From assembly GCA_014584395.1 (NCBI GenBank), contig JACTMY010000015.1, forward strand, positions 1 through 64,000: a stretch of 64,000 bases of DNA, read 5' to 3'. This DNA is from Planctomycetota bacterium. GTDB taxonomy: Bacteria > Planctomycetota > Planctomycetia > Gemmatales > HRBIN36. The position numbers were made by a program, and so were the translations under genes. Under the pieces are notes generated by a model. It was given only the letters and a program-made list of their open reading frames with translations, was not told the origin of the DNA and did no database searches. This document shows positions 8,346-18,990 of the stretch, piece by piece. Within the stretch, counting starts at the first letter, position 1; each line of letters opens with the position of its first letter.

Positions 8346-9113
8346 ATGTGGTGCCCAACCTATTCGCGGCTGCTCGTCGCCGCCGCCTTGGCGGGATGGA
8401 TGTTCCTGGCCCCCGGGACGGCCTGGTCGGCGGGAGATGCTCCCTCGGGCAAGCCTCCCATCGTCAAAGCGCACGTGCACGAGGGCAAGAAGCACGAGGA
8501 GCGCAAGTTCGACCTCTCGAAGGAAGCCGAGAAGAAGGAACTCATGGAACTGCTGGCCAAGGGTGCGGCCGACGAGGTGGTTCAAGTCAAGGAGCCTGAT
8601 CTGCTCGCGATCAAGGGCGACTTGGGAGTCTGGTCGATCATCGTCTTCCTGCTCCTGTTCTACGTGCTGTCGAAATATGCCTGGCCCCTGATCCTTGAAG
8701 GACTGCAAAAGCGCGAGGCGAACATCCATAACGCCTTTGCCGAGGCCGAGCGCACCCGCAAAGAAGCCCAGGAGCTGCGGCAGCAATTCGAACAGCAAAT
8801 CGCCCGCGCCAATGACACGGTGCGCGAGATGCTGGAAGAAGCCCGCCGCGACGCCCAACAAACGACGGAAGACATGCTCACCAAGGCCCGCGGCGAAATC
8901 AAGGCCGAGCGCGATCGGCTCCGCCGCGAGATCGACACGGCCAAGGATCAGGCCCTCAAGGAAATTTGGGAGCACTCGGTGCAGTTGGCGTCGGTCATGT
9001 CGACGAAGCTGATTCGCCGGCAACTCTCGACCGAGGATCAACGGCAGATCCTCGAGGAATCCCTGGCGGAACTGCAAAAGGTTGGCAGTCAACAAGCCCC
9101 ATCGAAGAACTGA
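8346..9113 (+). CDS. atpF: F0 subunit b of ATP synthase, with N-terminal export signal
   Basis: Subunit b (255 aa; the usual length is about 160) forms the peripheral stalk. Residues 1-28 look like a cleavable signal peptide (LLVAAALAGWMFLAPGTAWSA). A charged region follows, then the single membrane anchor at about residues 95-115 (VWSIIVFLLLFYVL), then a long charged coiled coil to the C-terminus. AAGGTG lies 9 nt before the ATG. The 70-residue stretch between signal and anchor is the reason for the extra length. It is followed 3 bp later by atpH. Confidence 0.95.
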   Translation: MWCPTYSRLLVAAALAGWMFLAPGTAWSAGDAPSGKPPIVKAHVHEGKKHEERKFDLSKEAEKKELMELLAKGAADEVVQVKEPDLLAIKGDLGVWSIIVFLLLFYVLSKYAWPLILEGLQKREANIHNAFAEAERTRKEAQELRQQFEQQIARANDTVREMLEEARRDAQQTTEDMLTKARGEIKAERDRLRREIDTAKDQALKEIWEHSVQLASVMSTKLIRRQLSTEDQRQILEESLAELQKVGSQQAPSKN

Positions 9114-9116
9114 CGC

Positions 9117-9782
9117 ATGGCACACAGCGCATCACAACCGAATTCCACGAGCGAACGCGCGGCCCAACGCTTGTCAGTGCTGGGCGTAGGCGCGGAGCGG
9201 ATCGCCAAGGTCTATGCCGAAGCGCTCTTTCGCGTGGCCCGGGACGCCCAACAGTTGGAAACGGTGGCCGAGGACTTGCACTTCTTGACCGATCAGTTGG
9301 TGCAAATGGATCCGCAAATTCGGGACTATTTCGCCAATGCGACGATCAGCCACCGCGAAAAAAGCACGGCCATCGAGCAGGCGTTTCGCGGCCGGCTCGC
9401 GGACATCACGGTCGATTTCCTGCAAGTGCTCAACAGCCACGTCCGCCTGGAAATTTTGGTGTGCGTCGAAGCCGCTTTCCGCGAGTTGGTGGATGAGCAT
9501 TTGCGGCGGGTGCGCGTGCGCCTGCGCTCGGCCATCCCCCTCACGGACGACGCTCGCGGCCGCTTGATCGATTTCTTGACCAATCGCTTGCAATTACAGC
9601 CCGTCCTGGAGGAAACGGTCGATCCCGATCTCCTGGGCGGTTTCGTGCTCCGAGTCGCGGACTGGTTGTACGACGGCTCGGTGGCTTACCAACTTGAGTC
9701 CCTCCGTAAGCAACTCCTGGAAAGAAGTAGCCATGAGATTCAAAGCCGAGGAGATCGTTTCAGTTCTGCAAACGGAAATTAG
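9117..9782 (+). CDS. atpH: F1 subunit delta of ATP synthase
   Basis: Delta subunit (221 aa) joins F1 to the b stalk. [14 protein letters not shown] near residues 29-42 is the typical N-terminal block, and the C-terminal [29 protein letters not shown] matches the conserved end of the family. The last 50 bp overlap the start of atpA in another frame, so the terminal 16 or so residues (after RKQLLE) are a non-conserved tail. Confidence 0.95.
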   Translation: MAHSASQPNSTSERAAQRLSVLGVGAERIAKVYAEALFRVARDAQQLETVAEDLHFLTDQLVQMDPQIRDYFANATISHREKSTAIEQAFRGRLADITVDFLQVLNSHVRLEILVCVEAAFRELVDEHLRRVRVRLRSAIPLTDDARGRLIDFLTNRLQLQPVLEETVDPDLLGGFVLRVADWLYDGSVAYQLESLRKQLLERSSHEIQSRGDRFSSANGN

Positions 9783-11418
9783 CCAATACCGCGCGCAGCT
9801 CGATGTGACCAACGTCGGCCGCGTGCTGGAAATCGGCGACGGCATCGCGCGCGTCTATGGCTTGTCGGCCGTCATGGCGGGCGAACTCGTCGAATTCACC
9901 CGGCTGGGCATTCGCGGCTTGGCCTTCAACCTCGAGGAAAATTCGGTCGGCGTGGCCATCCTCGGCGACTACCTGGGCATTGCCGAGGGCGACGAAGTGC
10001 GCTGCACCGGCGAACTGCTCCAGGTGCCCGTGGGGGAAGCCCTCATCGGCCGCGTCGTCGATACCTTGGGCAATCCGCTCGACGGCAAAGGTCCGATCGT
10101 CACGCCGCACCGCCGCTTGGTCGAATTCAACGCCCCGGGCGTGGCCGAACGGCAGCCCGTTGATCAACCCCTGCAGACCGGCATCAAGGCCATCGATTCG
10201 ATGACGCCCATCGGCCGCGGCCAGCGCGAACTGATCATCGGCGACCGCAAGACGGGCAAAACGGCCATCGCCCTGGACACAATCATCAATCAGAAGGAAG
10301 AAAATGTCATCTGCGTTTACGTCGCCATCGGCCAGAAGGAATCGACGATCAAGGGCGTGATCGAAAAGCTGACCGAATGCGGCGCGATGGACTACACCAT
10401 CGTGGTGACGGCGTCGGCTTCCGCCGTGGCGGCCATGCAGTACTTCGCTCCCTACGCCGGAACCGCCATGGCCGAGTACTTCATGTACAAGGGCAAGGAT
10501 ACCCTGTGCGTTTACGACGATTTATCGAAGCAAGCCGCTTCCTATCGGCAGATGTCGCTGCTGGTCCGCCGACCTCCGGGCCGTGAAGCCTATCCCGGCG
10601 ACATTTTCTACTGCCACAGCCGCCTGCTCGAACGTTCCGCCAAGATGGCCGAGCGCTGGGTGATCTGTCATGAATCGACCGACGCCAGCAAGGTCGTCGA
10701 TGATTGGAGCGCGGTGCGCACGGCCGACAACAAGCCCGTCGTCTATGTCGGCCCGCTCGAAAAGCACCGCGCCGAGCATGACGTGCTGCCCAAGTATCCC
10801 AATCACAAGCTGTTCAAGGTGGTCACCTCCGGCGGCTCGCTGACGGCCCTGCCCATCATCGAAACCCTCGAAGGCGAGGTCTCCGCCTACATTCCGACCA
10901 ACGTCATTTCGATCACCGACGGCCAGATTTACCTGCAGCCGAATCTGTTCTTCGCGGGGGTTCGCCCCGCCGTGGACGTCGGCATCTCCGTCTCCCGCGT
11001 CGGCGGCAAAGCGCAAACGCCCGCCATGAAAACCATCGCCGGCGGCTTGCGGCTCGATCTGGCGGCCTTCCGCGCTTTGGAAGCTTTCGCCCAGCTCGGC
11101 ACCGAACTGGACAAGGCCACCCAGCAGCAGCTCGACCGCGGCTACCGCATGGTCGAGATTTTGAAACAACCGCAGTATCAGCCCATGCACGTGGTCGATC
11201 AGGTCATGATTATCTTCGCGGGCACCAAGGGCATGCTCGACAAGGTCGAGCGCAAGCACGTGGCGGCCTGGGAAAAGCAGTTCCTGATGTACATGAAGGA
11301 ACAACGCAAGGAAGTCCGCGAGGCGCTGCTGAAGAGCAAGAAGCTGACCAAGGAAATCGAAGCCGATCTGACCAAGGCTATCGAAGATTTCCACCCACAG
11401 TTCAAGATTCCCGCATAA
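9733..11418 (+). CDS. atpA: F1 subunit alpha of ATP synthase, with a 58-residue insertion
   Basis: Alpha subunit, 561 aa against the usual 500-515. The P-loop GDRKTGKT is at 170-177. The conserved block [10 protein letters not shown] at about 298-307 is normally followed almost directly by [12 protein letters not shown]. Here about 58 residues (roughly 308-365) intervene before GGSLTALP, including a Trp-Cys-His segment and a Lys/His-rich part. The remainder, including [15 protein letters not shown], is canonical. The start at 9733 (MRFKAEEI) is preceded by GGAAAG and lies inside atpH; the frame is open to 9694 without a better start. Confidence 0.97.
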   Translation: MRFKAEEIVSVLQTEISQYRAQLDVTNVGRVLEIGDGIARVYGLSAVMAGELVEFTRLGIRGLAFNLEENSVGVAILGDYLGIAEGDEVRCTGELLQVPVGEALIGRVVDTLGNPLDGKGPIVTPHRRLVEFNAPGVAERQPVDQPLQTGIKAIDSMTPIGRGQRELIIGDRKTGKTAIALDTIINQKEENVICVYVAIGQKESTIKGVIEKLTECGAMDYTIVVTASASAVAAMQYFAPYAGTAMAEYFMYKGKDTLCVYDDLSKQAASYRQMSLLVRRPPGREAYPGDIFYCHSRLLERSAKMAERWVICHESTDASKVVDDWSAVRTADNKPVVYVGPLEKHRAEHDVLPKYPNHKLFKVVTSGGSLTALPIIETLEGEVSAYIPTNVISITDGQIYLQPNLFFAGVRPAVDVGISVSRVGGKAQTPAMKTIAGGLRLDLAAFRALEAFAQLGTELDKATQQQLDRGYRMVEILKQPQYQPMHVVDQVMIIFAGTKGMLDKVERKHVAAWEKQFLMYMKEQRKEVREALLKSKKLTKEIEADLTKAIEDFHPQFKIPA

Positions 11419-11480
11419 GGCAGGCGGTCGGAGCGTCTGGTTTTGCCGACCCTGTTCAGAAGGAAAAGTGATCGTCAGCC

Positions 11481-13890
<2,410 letters not shown>

Positions 13891-13955
13891 TCGACTTCCC
13901 CGTGGACCCCTGATCCTGCATCGCACTGAGCAGGCATTCGAGGACGGCAAACATC

Positions 13956-14357
13956 ATGGCAGACGCGCTGAAGTGCATTGTGGTCACGCCCGAACGCACG
14001 GTCGTCGATGAGGCGGCGGATTTTATCGCCGTGCCGCTGTTCGACGGCGAACTGGGCGTGCTTCCGGGCCGCGCTCCCTTGATCGGCCGGCTGGGCTTCG
14101 GCGAACTGCGCACGCAGCAGGCCGGAAAAACCAACCGCTATTACGTCGACGGCGGCTTCGTCCAAGTGCGGGGCGAGGCCGTCACGGTCCTCACGCCGCG
14201 GGCGTTGAAAGTGGAAGACATCAACGTCGCCCAGGTTGAAAAGCAGCTCGAGGAAGCCAAGCAAGCCCCGGCCGCGAGCGGCACCCGCGCCGCCGAGGTT
14301 CAAGCCCGGGCGCGCATGCAGCTCAAGCTCGCCAAGAAAACCGCCAGCCCCTTCTAA
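13956..14357 (+). CDS. atpC: F1 subunit epsilon of ATP synthase
   Basis: Epsilon subunit (133 aa) with the N-terminal beta-sandwich (LKCIVVTPERTVVDEAADFIAVPLFDGELGVLPGRAPLIGRLG, quoted in part) and a C-terminal helical region rich in Ala and Lys. It regulates hydrolysis by F1. It is the last gene of the operon and converges on the lipoprotein gene, with 50 bp between stops and no clear terminator. Confidence 0.95.
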   Translation: MADALKCIVVTPERTVVDEAADFIAVPLFDGELGVLPGRAPLIGRLGFGELRTQQAGKTNRYYVDGGFVQVRGEAVTVLTPRALKVEDINVAQVEKQLEEAKQAPAASGTRAAEVQARARMQLKLAKKTASPF

Positions 14358-14407
14358 CGACGCTGTGACCGGTCTTTCCTTTGCCGTCGTCCCGCCGCGC
14401 GCCGCGG

Positions 14408-15292
14408 TCAATCATCCTGGCTCATGATCTGAATGTTGCCGTTGGCCGAGCGCAGCTTGAGGTTGATCTTGGGCTGGCTGCCCACGGTGCCGATCAACTG
14501 CGTGGTCCGATCCCGTCCCGACTTCTTGACGTCAAACGTCGAGATCACGCGCGCATTGGACGTCTTGGCGTCCACGGCAAAGGCGGCCTCGGGCGGCAAC
14601 CGCAGGGAAACGACGCCGTTGGTGGTGGTGAATTCATGATCGCCATTCACCAGCTCGCCCTGAAACTTGATCCGGCCGTTGGACGTCTGGGCTTGGACCA
14701 GCCCCGCCTCGATTTGGTCCATTTGGATGTCGCCATTCGACGACTTGAGCTCCAACTTTCCCTTGGCTTGGCCGATTTTGATCTCGCCATTGGAACTCGT
14801 TGCCTTGATCGGCCCTTGGCAGGAGCTGACGTGGATCGCTCCGTTGGAGGTGGAGGCATCCACGTCGATGACCGGGGACGCCAGGACGATGTTGCCATTG
14901 CTGGTTTTGAGCCGCGCCGCCGCCGGCCCTGGCAGGGTGACGTAAATCCTGGCGCCGCCGTTGACGGAAGCATGCCCCAGGGCGCGCTTGGCTTCGATGC
15001 TGATGATGTTGCCTTCCAATTCCTCGATGACGACGTCGATCTTGGCCAATTCATCCTGCGCTTCGAGCTCGGTTCGGCCGTTGCACCGCTTGGTGACCTG
15101 GACCGTCAAGCTCATGCCCTCGCCTTGGCGAAATTCGATGCGGCCGTTGAAGGTGTCCGCCACGATCGTCGGGTTGGGCATCGGGATAAAGCTCTTTTCG
15201 ATCTCCTGCTCCGCCGCATAGGGGTAGATCCCGCCACACCCGGCGTTCAGGCACAGACTGATGGCCAGGGACCAGACGCCAAGCATTCGCAT
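14408..15292 (-). CDS. DUF4097-type beta-repeat lipoprotein
   Basis: Predicted lipoprotein of 294 aa. The signal peptide ends in a lipobox-like LNAGC near residue 17. The body is a series of short repeats of the type TSNGxI or SSNGxI (for example KTSNGNIVLAS, STSNGAIHVSS, SSNGEIKIG, SSNGDIQMD), as in the DUF4097 / adhesin-like beta-helix family. The start at 15292 has GGAGGTG 9 nt upstream, better than the in-frame ATG at 15322. Family members are of unknown function at the cell envelope. Confidence 0.85.
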   Translation of the reverse strand: MRMLGVWSLAISLCLNAGCGGIYPYAAEQEIEKSFIPMPNPTIVADTFNGRIEFRQGEGMSLTVQVTKRCNGRTELEAQDELAKIDVVIEELEGNIISIEAKRALGHASVNGGARIYVTLPGPAAARLKTSNGNIVLASPVIDVDASTSNGAIHVSSCQGPIKATSSNGEIKIGQAKGKLELKSSNGDIQMDQIEAGLVQAQTSNGRIKFQGELVNGDHEFTTTNGVVSLRLPPEAAFAVDAKTSNARVISTFDVKKSGRDRTTQLIGTVGSQPKINLKLRSANGNIQIMSQDD

Positions 15293-15433
15293 CAAGAGAC
15301 ACCTCCACACATGTTTTGCCATCGAGCGCAGTCAGCTTGCGTTGACAAGCCAGCGGCATCATTCGGTAATTCGCCGCAGCGGCGGTTTTATTTTGTCCAA
15401 AAGTTGCTTCCCGCCCATCTTCCGTCCGCCAGG

Positions 15434-16411
15434 TCAAGGCTTCAAGTGTTTCTCGAGGAAAGCGACGCCCGTGGGCACGATGAAGACGTGCCCCTCGGGA
15501 TGGATTTCCAGTTCCGCCTTGCCCTTCGCCGACAGGACGCCATAGGCCCGATCGATTCCCTTCATGGCCGCCTGGGCGATTTCCGGTGGAAAGCCGCCCG
15601 GGGCGCGCTCCTGCTTGCCGATTTGGCACAGCAAAGGCCGGGGGGCGATCAGGCTGTAGATGTCGCTGAAATCGAACGCCTCGGTCAAGCCCGGAAAATC
15701 CCAACAGGGACAATGGCCCTCGCGCATGTTGGCCACGGTGGTCAGGAACCCCGAACTGACCGTGGCCCCGATGCCAGGCTCCATGGCGCCGAGCCACATG
15801 GCCATCTCGCCGCCCAGGGACAGCCCGGCGCAGCCGATGCGCTCCGCGTCGACGTCGGCCCGGCGCGCCAGATAGTCATAGGCACGGATCAAATCCCAGA
15901 GCCGTTCGCCCATGAGCGTGCGCCCTTCTTCGTGCACCTTGTGTTGGCCCACGTCCACAGAGATGGTGGCGAAGCCCTTTTCCGCCAGCGTCTGCGCGAA
16001 GGCCCGATAAGGCCCCTGCGGCTCGTAGACAGAGAAGCGCGTGCCCCCATGGCCGTGAATGCACACGACGGCGGGATATTTCCCCTGGGCTGCGTTGATG
16101 TTGGGGATGGTGAGCACGATCGGCAGCCGCCGCTGCACCGTGCTGTTGATCTCAATCTCATGGATCGTGTATTTTTCCTTCAAGTTCGTCCGGATGCGCC
16201 GCTCATGGAAGGGGAGAAACGTGGCCGGGTTGGAACGGCCATCCCATTGATCCTTCATCTTGAGCAAATCGAGCAGCACGGACCGGGATGCGGCCTGCCA
16301 ACGCTTGGCCTCCTCGGCGGTGGCCGCGGCGAAACGCCGCTGGGGCGGAGCCTGGGCTAAACTGCTGGCCGCGCAGCACAACATGAGGCCGATCAGAAAC
16401 AGGGGTCGCAT
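15434..16411 (-). CDS. Secreted alpha/beta hydrolase (acetyl-xylan-esterase-like)
   Basis: Predicted exported hydrolase of 325 aa with signal peptide MRPLFLIGLMLCCAASSLAQA. The nucleophile elbow GLSLGGEM, an oxyanion-region HGHGG and a C-terminal EGHVF supply the Ser and His of the catalytic triad. The arrangement fits dienelactone-hydrolase or acetyl-xylan-esterase type enzymes that planctomycetes carry in number; the ester substrate is unknown. GAGGAA precedes the ATG at 16411. It is divergent from the aminotransferase, with only 66 bp between starts. Confidence 0.85.
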   Translation of the reverse strand: MRPLFLIGLMLCCAASSLAQAPPQRRFAAATAEEAKRWQAASRSVLLDLLKMKDQWDGRSNPATFLPFHERRIRTNLKEKYTIHEIEINSTVQRRLPIVLTIPNINAAQGKYPAVVCIHGHGGTRFSVYEPQGPYRAFAQTLAEKGFATISVDVGQHKVHEEGRTLMGERLWDLIRAYDYLARRADVDAERIGCAGLSLGGEMAMWLGAMEPGIGATVSSGFLTTVANMREGHCPCWDFPGLTEAFDFSDIYSLIAPRPLLCQIGKQERAPGGFPPEIAQAAMKGIDRAYGVLSAKGKAELEIHPEGHVFIVPTGVAFLEKHLKP

Positions 16412-16465
16412 GGGGATTCCTCGCACAAGGATGATCGAGTGGATGATGGCCGCTCGCTTAACGAC

Positions 16466-16471
16466 TATAAT
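16466..16471 (+). promoter_or_regulatory. -10 box placing the aminotransferase start at the transcript end
   Basis: TATAAT is centred 9-10 bp before the ATG at 16478, so initiation would fall at or next to the start codon. No ribosome-binding site lies between. The -35 is not clear. Confidence 0.45.
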
Positions 16472-16477
16472 ACCCCG

Positions 16478-17332
16478 ATGAACACGCTTGCCAATCTGAA
16501 TGGACAAATCCTTCCCCTGGCCGAAGCGAAGGTTTCGGTGCTGGATCGGGGCTTTCTCTTCGGCGACGGCATCTATGAAGCGATGCACCTGGCCGCGGGA
16601 CGCATCCGCTTCTACAAGGAGCACCTGGCCCGCTTGCAACGCAGCCTGGCCGAACTGAACCTGGGCGGCGTTGACCTGGAACGCTTGCAACAACGCATCA
16701 CCGCGACCGTCCAAGCCGCGGGCTTGGCGGATGCCTTCATCTATATCCAAATCACGCGCGGTTCAGCCCCCCGGCGGACGCATGCCTATCCCGACGGCTT
16801 GATCCCCACGGAACTGATCTACGTCGAACCGTTTATCGATCCTTATACCGAACAACGCAGCCGCGGCATTCGCGTCATTACCTTCCCCGATCTGCGCTGG
16901 CGGCGCTGCGACATCAAGTCGCTCAACCTGCTGGGGAATGTGCTGGCCGCCCGGGCCGCCCAGGATCGGGGCGCCAACGAAGCCATCCTCGTCGCCGACG
17001 ACGGCACCTGGACCGAAGCCACCCGCTCCAGCCTCTTTGGCGTGGTCGATGGGCGCCTGCGCACCGGACCCAATTCCCCCGCCATCCTGCCCGGCGTGAC
17101 CCGCGGCTTCATCCTCCGCATCATTCGCGACCTGGGGCTGCCCCATGACGAACGGCATCTGCACCGGGATGAAGCCAGCCGCGTCGCGGAATTGTTTCTG
17201 ACCGGCACGACGGCCGAGGTGCTCCCCATCGTGCAGGTCGATGATCGACCCATCGGGGTGGGCACGCCAGGCCCCCTCACCCGGAAACTCCAGGCCGCCT
17301 TCCGCGAGTATGTGGCAAAAGAAAACCCCTGA
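16478..17332 (+). CDS. Class IV (D-alanine / branched-chain type) aminotransferase
   Basis: PLP-dependent fold-type IV enzyme of 284 aa. Hallmarks are the opening LNGQILPLAEAKVSVLDRGFLFGDGIYE (quoted in part), the PLP lysine in CDIKSLNLLGN, the EATRSSLFGV block and the TGTTAEVLPI block binding the phosphate. Length and motifs resemble D-amino-acid transaminases; branched-chain or 4-amino-4-deoxychorismate-type activity cannot be excluded. The stop codon falls inside a terminator hairpin that serves the convergent PEP-CTERM gene. Confidence 0.88.
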   Translation: MNTLANLNGQILPLAEAKVSVLDRGFLFGDGIYEAMHLAAGRIRFYKEHLARLQRSLAELNLGGVDLERLQQRITATVQAAGLADAFIYIQITRGSAPRRTHAYPDGLIPTELIYVEPFIDPYTEQRSRGIRVITFPDLRWRRCDIKSLNLLGNVLAARAAQDRGANEAILVADDGTWTEATRSSLFGVVDGRLRTGPNSPAILPGVTRGFILRIIRDLGLPHDERHLHRDEASRVAELFLTGTTAEVLPIVQVDDRPIGVGTPGPLTRKLQAAFREYVAKENP

Positions 17333-17348
17333 AGCCGCTTCAGGGGTT
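17315..17348 (-). terminator. Terminator of the PEP-CTERM gene overlapping the aminotransferase end
   Basis: Perfect 11-bp stem AACCCCTGAAG / CTTCAGGGGTT with a 3-nt loop (17324-17348). On the minus strand it is followed by TTTTCTTTT. The stop codon of the plus-strand aminotransferase (17330-17332) lies within the stem, so both genes share this 3' element. Confidence 0.85.
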
Positions 17349-17375
17349 GCTCGTGAACGGGATGGATTCAATCCG

Positions 17376-18233
17376 TTAGGGAAGCTGGGCATCTTGCAAC
17401 ATCAGGTTCTTGCGGCGGCGATAGCCGACGTAGCCCACGGCGATGCTCGCCAGCCCGATGAGGGTCAGCGTGGTCGGCTCAGGGACGGCGGTGAAGGAGA
17501 AATTATCGATCGCCAGGCCATGATCGTTGCCCGCATCATTAAAATCGGCCCAGCGAATCCACAACGTGTCGCCGACATTCCACTCCAAGTCACTGATGGT
17601 GCCGCCCAGGCCAGCGACGCGATTCGCGGCGTCGTTGCCATTGATGGCGCCCCCGGTTGTGAGGTTGGGCGAAGTGAAATTGAATCCGCTGCCTGGGGCA
17701 ATCCAGGCCGCCACGGTGGTGAAGCTCGAGCCAAAGCCGTATTCCAGGACGAGGGATTGGGCGTTCGTATTGGCGGCGCGCCACTGTTCGCCATCATATT
17801 GAATGGTAAATTGCTCGAGCATCATGCCCGTATTATTCGTGATGCCCACGGCCGACCATCCCGCAATGCTTCCAGAACTTGGACTACCGAAATAAGTGCC
17901 TCCTGAAGCAATCGAGCCAAAGGCGCGATCGGCATTGTTTGGCAATGCCTGGCCAAAGGAATAGAAGGAGCCCGTCGTATCATTGCCGATGGAGGAGCGG
18001 TAGGTCGCAGGAGCCGTACCAGGCGCTGGTTGCACAAACAAGAACCATCCGGGCAGCGTGGTATTGTTCGTCCAAGTTAAATTGGTGTTCCCGTTGGCGG
18101 AATCGAGTGAGTCAAAGTTTTGCGTATAAGTGCTGCCCGCTGTGGTGTAGCTGATTTGCGCCATCAGCCGCGCCGGGGCCAAACTGCCAGCGACCACCAA
18201 GACCGCAATGGCCAATGCCTGAAGCTTCAACAT
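17376..18233 (-). CDS. PEP-CTERM sorting-domain protein
   Basis: Exported surface protein of 285 aa. There is an N-terminal signal peptide (LQALAIAVLVVAGSLAPARLMAQ), a beta-rich Gly/Asn/Thr-rich body, and a C-terminal VPEP motif followed by a membrane segment (LTLIGLASIAVGYVGY) and Arg-rich end. This is the signal recognised by exosortase in organisms with an exopolysaccharide matrix. The start at 18233 has GAGG at a good distance; the frame extends to 18317 without a better site. The body type is not recognised beyond this. Confidence 0.85.
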   Translation of the reverse strand: MLKLQALAIAVLVVAGSLAPARLMAQISYTTAGSTYTQNFDSLDSANGNTNLTWTNNTTLPGWFLFVQPAPGTAPATYRSSIGNDTTGSFYSFGQALPNNADRAFGSIASGGTYFGSPSSGSIAGWSAVGITNNTGMMLEQFTIQYDGEQWRAANTNAQSLVLEYGFGSSFTTVAAWIAPGSGFNFTSPNLTTGGAINGNDAANRVAGLGGTISDLEWNVGDTLWIRWADFNDAGNDHGLAIDNFSFTAVPEPTTLTLIGLASIAVGYVGYRRRKNLMLQDAQLP

Positions 18234-18379
18234 GCCAAACCTCGGATGAACGTTCGGGGGTACGGATAATAGTGCTAATCTAGGGCAATTCTTCATGAAA
18301 AACAAACACAAATTCACTTGAATTGCCCATTCTCTTCATGACAACGCAAAGGCCGCCGAAACAGCCTCCATTGCGAAAA

Positions 18380-18395
18380 TGACATGGCCATGTCA
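18380..18395. repeat. Perfect 16-bp palindrome, operator-like (site 1)
   Basis: TGACATGGCCATGTCA is fully self-complementary. It shares the TGTCA/TGACA half-site with three further inverted repeats downstream. Confidence 0.6.
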
Positions 18396-18438
18396 CCAAC
18401 GCCATCCGCCATGCTCAGACCACCCGCCAGCGAAGAAA

Positions 18439-18454
18439 TGTCATGGCTATGTCA
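18439..18454. repeat. Degenerate copy of the palindrome (site 2)
   Basis: TGTCATGGCTATGTCA matches site 1 at 14 of 16 positions. Centre-to-centre distance to site 1 is 59 bp. Confidence 0.5.
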
Positions 18455-18478
18455 ATAAAAAAGGGTTCAAAAGGGTGC

Positions 18479-18500
18479 AATTGACCCCTATGCGTCAATT
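18479..18500. repeat. Inverted repeat AATTGAC/GTCAATT (site 3)
   Basis: Perfect 7-bp arms separated by 8 bp, with the TGAC/GTCA core shared with the other sites. Confidence 0.55.
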
Positions 18501-18515
18501 TAGGGTATTTGGATA

Positions 18516-18535
18516 ATTGACACTTTTATGTCAAT
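18516..18535. repeat. Inverted repeat ATTGACA/TGTCAAT (site 4)
   Basis: Perfect 7-bp arms separated by 6 bp. It is the nearest of the four sites to the promoter at 18651. Confidence 0.55.
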
Positions 18536-18650
18536 CTTTGGCAAAATAGCAAGCGGGATAAGCTGGATCAAGCAGCGAAGCGCAAAGGAGGCGATTTAAG
18601 CAACCTGCGTCGAGTAAATAATTTACGTCGACAAAGTTGTTCGATTCACG

Positions 18651-18678
18651 TTGACACACATCAGAAGCTAGTTATAAT
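18651..18678 (+). promoter_or_regulatory. Strong sigma70-type promoter of the HTH-receiver gene
   Basis: Consensus TTGACA and TATAAT separated by 16 bp. A GTCGA-flanked near-palindrome (18609-18632) sits just upstream. The predicted leader to the ATG at 18991 is about 305 nt and includes an inverted repeat at 18772-18815. Confidence 0.75.
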
Positions 18679-18771
18679 TCAAGCACCTATGCAAGATTGG
18701 CAATATCGCCAACTTGCAGGAAACACGCGAGGGTCTCCCGCACCGTTGTTGACACATCCATTGACACCCTC

Positions 18772-18815
18772 CACAACGCCTGGCGATGAGGGCGTTTGAC
18801 GTAAGTGGCGTTGTG
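18772..18815 (+). repeat. Inverted repeat in the long leader
   Basis: CACAACGCC and GGCGTTGTG pair perfectly over 9 bp across a 26-nt loop, followed by AAAATGTTTTATG. It could form a leader hairpin; a role is not established. Confidence 0.45.
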
Positions 18816-18990
18816 AAAATGTTTTATGCAGACTGGTTGATCCCCTGACCGATCAGGGTGCGCTCATGGTCCGCGAGATGGATGGTCAATTCGGCCTTGC
18901 CGCTTGTTACTACTTGGGCCATCAGGCAAGGTCCATCGGATTCCCCAGTGCGTTTCCGATCATGTGGCCCATGGAAGAGGGTGGTGTTTT

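Larger units (their letters stand above)
18234..18990. promoter_or_regulatory. Long regulatory intergenic region with inverted-repeat array
   Basis: About 750 bp between the divergent PEP-CTERM gene and the HTH-receiver gene. It contains four related inverted repeats (18380-18535), a near-palindrome at 18609-18632, a strong promoter (18651-18678) and a 9-bp inverted repeat (18772-18815) in the long leader. An isolated perfect AAAGGAGG near 18585-18592 has no start codon behind it. No coding frame is convincing. Confidence 0.6.

Noticed and set aside
18583-18600. Perfect AAAGGAGG as the ribosome site of a hidden small gene
   Set aside because: No ATG, GTG or TTG follows at usable distance in an open frame. 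Kept only as a curiosity.
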